Assembly (NCBI GenBank): GCA_947095585.1
Contig: OX352762.1
Location: 46,376,829 to 46,440,828 of the forward strand
DNA from: Nephrocerus scutellatus
Taxonomy: Eukaryota > Arthropoda > Insecta > Diptera > Pipunculidae
DNA: 64,000 nucleotides
Reading direction: 5' to 3'
Notes under the pieces: model-generated
Seen by the model: the letters and a program-made list of their open reading frames with translations, nothing else
Databases searched by the model: none
Told to the model about the DNA's origin: nothing
Position numbers and translations under genes: made by a program
Shown: one piece after another, positions 61,021 through 64,000 of the stretch
Layout of the letters: each line of letters begins with the position of its first letter
Numbering within the stretch: position 1 is the first letter of the stretch

Positions 61021-62247
61021 GACTTATGTGGATTATCACAACCCCCAAGAACCAGAACCTTATTATCAAAATTTAGATGAATTAGATCAAAACCCACTAT
61101 ATACATTCGATGAGTTAGACAAATTAAATTTGGCCTAATGAGCCATTCAAAATCGACAGGATACCAAGATATCAACAAACACGGTTCACCCTCCCATATA
61201 TTGAAATTCCATGACCTTTCGGAAGTCACTCAAAGTTTTTAAAAGACACAGGAGCTTTCGCCTCTTTCACGAACCACGATTTGACCCATACAACAGATCA
61301 CTTTACTTGCGAACCAATCTCCATTACCACTATACTATTTTACTAATTGAATAAACAAATTGCATAATCCATTTTTTCTTAATTCTATGAAGCTTACAAT
61401 TATTCTTCTTGTTTAAATTCTACAACTACTTTGAAGGACTACTAGGACTTGACTTGACTCGTTAACGTTGACTCGCTAACAAAACTTGGAGCTAAACTAG
61501 GCCTTTCTAACAATACACTTATTACAAAAAATTCCACCATTCCATTTAAATTTATACCTAATTTTACCTCCGGCAAATGTATTATCTCTCCAAATTCGAA
61601 ACAAATTATAAAAGTTCCCACTGACATTCGTGATGGAGATGTTTTTCTTAGAACAACTAAAATTTAATTGAAAAGTAACCATCCAAAAATATTCCTAATA
61701 GAACAGCCTCTCAAGACATAACTCAATAATTTTCCTGAATTCATAAAAAATTTTAATTTCCAAGACTCGAAAAAATTCAGTAATTAAAAAAAATTATGAA
61801 CCTAATTCGTTCGTCCAGATAGTAGATATGACGACATATTTTTCACACCGTTTTTCGTTCCGAACCATACAAAGTCATATAGATAACCTTAAGTTCACAA
61901 ACAGAAAGTAAGGAAACAAATAAATGATATGTTAGAACAGGGAATTATTCGTCCTAGCTAGACGCCGTGAAGGTCTCTTGTTTGGATAGTTCCCCAAAAA
62001 AAGACGATAGCGGTAGAAAGAAATGGCGACTTGTAATTGATTACAGAAATCTAAAGGAGAAAATAATTTCTGACCGTTATCGCTAACATAACATAAACGA
62101 TATCTTACACAAGCTTGGAAATGCTTATATTTCACCACTTTAGATTTGGCCAGCGGATCCATCAAATAGAGATGCACCCGACAGTTATACACAAAACAGC
62201 TATTGCAATAGAAGGAGGTCACTATGAGTATATGAGAATGCCATTTG
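61021..62247 (+). pseudogene. pol: gypsy-like pol: protease and reverse transcriptase N-half (copy 2)
   Basis: Same blocks as 55391-56616 with the same stops and the same break after MRMPF, so the damage predates the duplication. Confidence 0.74.
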
Positions 62248-62850
62248 CCTAATTAAGTCAGTGTCGACGTTTTATGGACATTAGTGATTCAAGCAAACCA
62301 ACGGATTTTAATCCCTAATCACTTACAAGAACCTTAAAAAAGAGCACATTAAGTAACTATATTAGTTACTAAATGAAAACACAAGACATTAATTATAGAA
62401 ATAGAATTAATCAATTTAATTATGTTCCTGAAATCAACTATAAATCAATCAACTGGGACATCAAATGATTTGGAAACAAAACAGTGGAAGAATTCTAAGC
62501 AAATAGTTGAAATACAACCTACAATTTTAAACAACATTCTTATCCATGAACAAGGTAAGAAAGTAATCAAAGCAAAACAAAGTGCGCCTCAACGTATTTC
62601 TAACCGGCCTGAAAGAACCCATTGGTTCAAATATATAAACACCACCGCATTATCACATTTGCTTTGCTTCCCCCCGTAATAGAGTTCTTACATATTAACA
62701 CAGCAAGAACTAAATTAATTTTTTTAAACAACTAAAAAATAATAATAGAGTAAAAAATATATTTGTTAATATAAATTTTTTTGTACCATTAAATAGCCTT
62801 TTGTTTCGAAACAATCCATGCAACTTTTCTTAACGATGTTGAATAAAATG
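62248..62850 (+). pseudogene. gag: gypsy-like gag fragment (copy 2)
   Basis: As copy 1, but short deletions remove the LYAD residues (near 62580) and shorten the segment near 62735. Confidence 0.62.
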
Positions 62851-63810
62851 ATAATTACGATCGATTTATCAGGAAATTGAAGAAACAAACATTAAAGACG
62901 CGACAAGCACGGTACCAGGAACAACAAGAGCTACAGTACATTCAGCAAACGAAAACCTCAACGGCAAAATACCAATTTCCGAAAGACCCTTAAACGAATT
63001 TTCCTTGCAACTCATCCTCGCGTATGCAGACAAACAATCAGTTACAACGTTAAAAATTTCCTTTTGATACAAACAAAGACGATTTATACTAGTGCAGAAT
63101 TCACAGAAAACATAGTTATTGTTATCTTTAAAAAATTCTTACCTCCCAACCAACTTTCTGAAATTTTTACAGACGACGATACTAATACAATCTGTTTACT
63201 TTAAATATTTTTCCAATAATAAACCTTTTAAACTTTTAAGATATACAGAAATATTGATTAACGCAAAGCCAAACGATTAACAAGACAGGCTCATAAACGA
63301 CTACCACGAGAAAAACAATCACAGAGGGATCAACAAAACTCTGCTACATCCTAAGAGAACCTATTATTTTTCATGTATAAAAAGAAAACAAAAATAATGC
63401 AAACCATAAGCAATTGTGACAAATGCCACCCCTTAAATACGACCGAAATCATTCGAAAAAACAATTTGAAAAACCAGAAAACCCTACCAAACTATTAACC
63501 ACAAAATCTTCTTCACGATCATTGATAAATTCTCGAAGTTTAATTTCGCATATACACTTCCCTCACGTACCAGTATTGGAATTCTAAAATCAATCAAACA
63601 ATATATTAGCCTAAACGGCATCCCAAGAAAACGAATTTGCGATCAAGGTGCCGAATTTACAGGCAACGTTTTTAAGTCTTTTGTAGACTGTATATAATAT
63701 AGACTGACACATTACTTCATTCCAACAAACTTCCAGCAATTACCCTGTTGAACAACAACACTCAACTTTAACAAAATTATACAGAATAATATTATAGAGA
63801 ATTATACAGA
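62851..63810 (+). pseudogene. pol: gypsy-like RNase H/integrase region (copy 2)
   Basis: As copy 1 plus the retained zinc-finger end: NCDKCHPLKYDRNHSKKQFE near 63416-63475, followed by IDKFSKFNFAYTLPS and RICDQGAEFTGNVF. Here the second catalytic block has Glu (GAEF) as in active integrases, where copy 1 has Lys. Confidence 0.74.
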
Positions 63811-64000
63811 ATTTGGGAATCTGCATTGCGATTGATCGGGAAACTACTGACTGCTCAAAACTTGATTTGAGCCAGTAGCGCAAAAATCAACTTCGTGATG
63901 TAGTGCTTGCTCTACCTCTTAGTGGTGGTCCCCGGGCAACTATGTGTATAAATCCTTATATAAGTTAAGACAACAAACATTTAATGTTCCCACGGAACAC

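Larger units (their letters stand above)
60201..63962 (+). repeat. 3.7-kb direct duplication, copy 2
   Basis: Same unit as 54558-58265, diverging at AAGTTAAGACAAC after 63962, close to the window end. It retains 62 bases near 63430 that copy 1 has lost. Confidence 0.93.

Overview
This window looks like a piece of fly (higher Diptera) repeat-rich DNA, most likely pericentromeric or other heterochromatin. Nearly all recognisable coding sequence belongs to transposable elements, many nested in each other, and I found no host gene. The fly assignment is inference from the mix of families: an env-bearing 17.6/297-like errantivirus primed by tRNA-Ser, an mdg1/412/blood-like Gypsy element, a Ulysses/Osvaldo-like element with 2-kb LTRs, BEL/Pao, and Jockey, CR1, I and RTE-type LINEs.

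Layout. 1-7300: minus-strand errantivirus with two near-identical LTRs, gag, frameshifted pol and frameshifted env. It sits inside the integrase gene of an mdg1-like element that runs on the minus strand from 7301 to about 22.3 kb. That host element is also broken by a LINE 3' fragment (8063-8341), a TTAA-flanked piggyBac-like element (8443-9624) and a plus-strand BEL/Pao element (12350-19818). The BEL element carries a LINE (15447-17408) and a large inverted duplication of its own 3' end. 22.3-25.04 kb: two minus-strand LINE fragments fused head to tail. 25043-31208: a plus-strand Ulysses-like element with CTAG target duplications, tandem-repeat-filled 2-kb LTRs, gag and protease, but no reverse transcriptase or integrase. 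31.7-41.1 kb: three minus-strand LINEs (C, D, E) with internal duplications and a TIR element that carries a hAT-like insert. 41.78-46.98 kb: a G-rich minisatellite split by a minus-strand Mag-like Gypsy element with a perfect 5-bp target duplication. 47.9-49.5 kb: plus-strand Jockey-like LINE. 49.7-54.6 kb: an RTE-like endonuclease fragment and copies of an inverted-repeat element family. 54558-58265 and 60201-63962: a 3.7-kb direct duplication containing an I-type LINE RNase H and a scrambled gypsy-like element, with an RTE-like LINE between the copies.

The insertions can be ordered. The mdg1-like element is old; BEL, the LINE tail, the piggyBac-like element and then the young errantivirus (2 differences in 363 LTR bases) entered it. 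In the first 47 kb almost every element lies on the minus strand; only BEL and the Ulysses-like element are on the plus strand. That bias resembles unistrand piRNA clusters such as flamenco, which is a hypothesis only.

The most unusual items are the pol-less Ulysses-like element with unequal LTR repeat arrays, the near-palindromic BEL 3' end, the inverted-repeat family at 51-54.6 kb, and the 3.7-kb duplication. Almost no open frame here is likely to make a complete functional protein.
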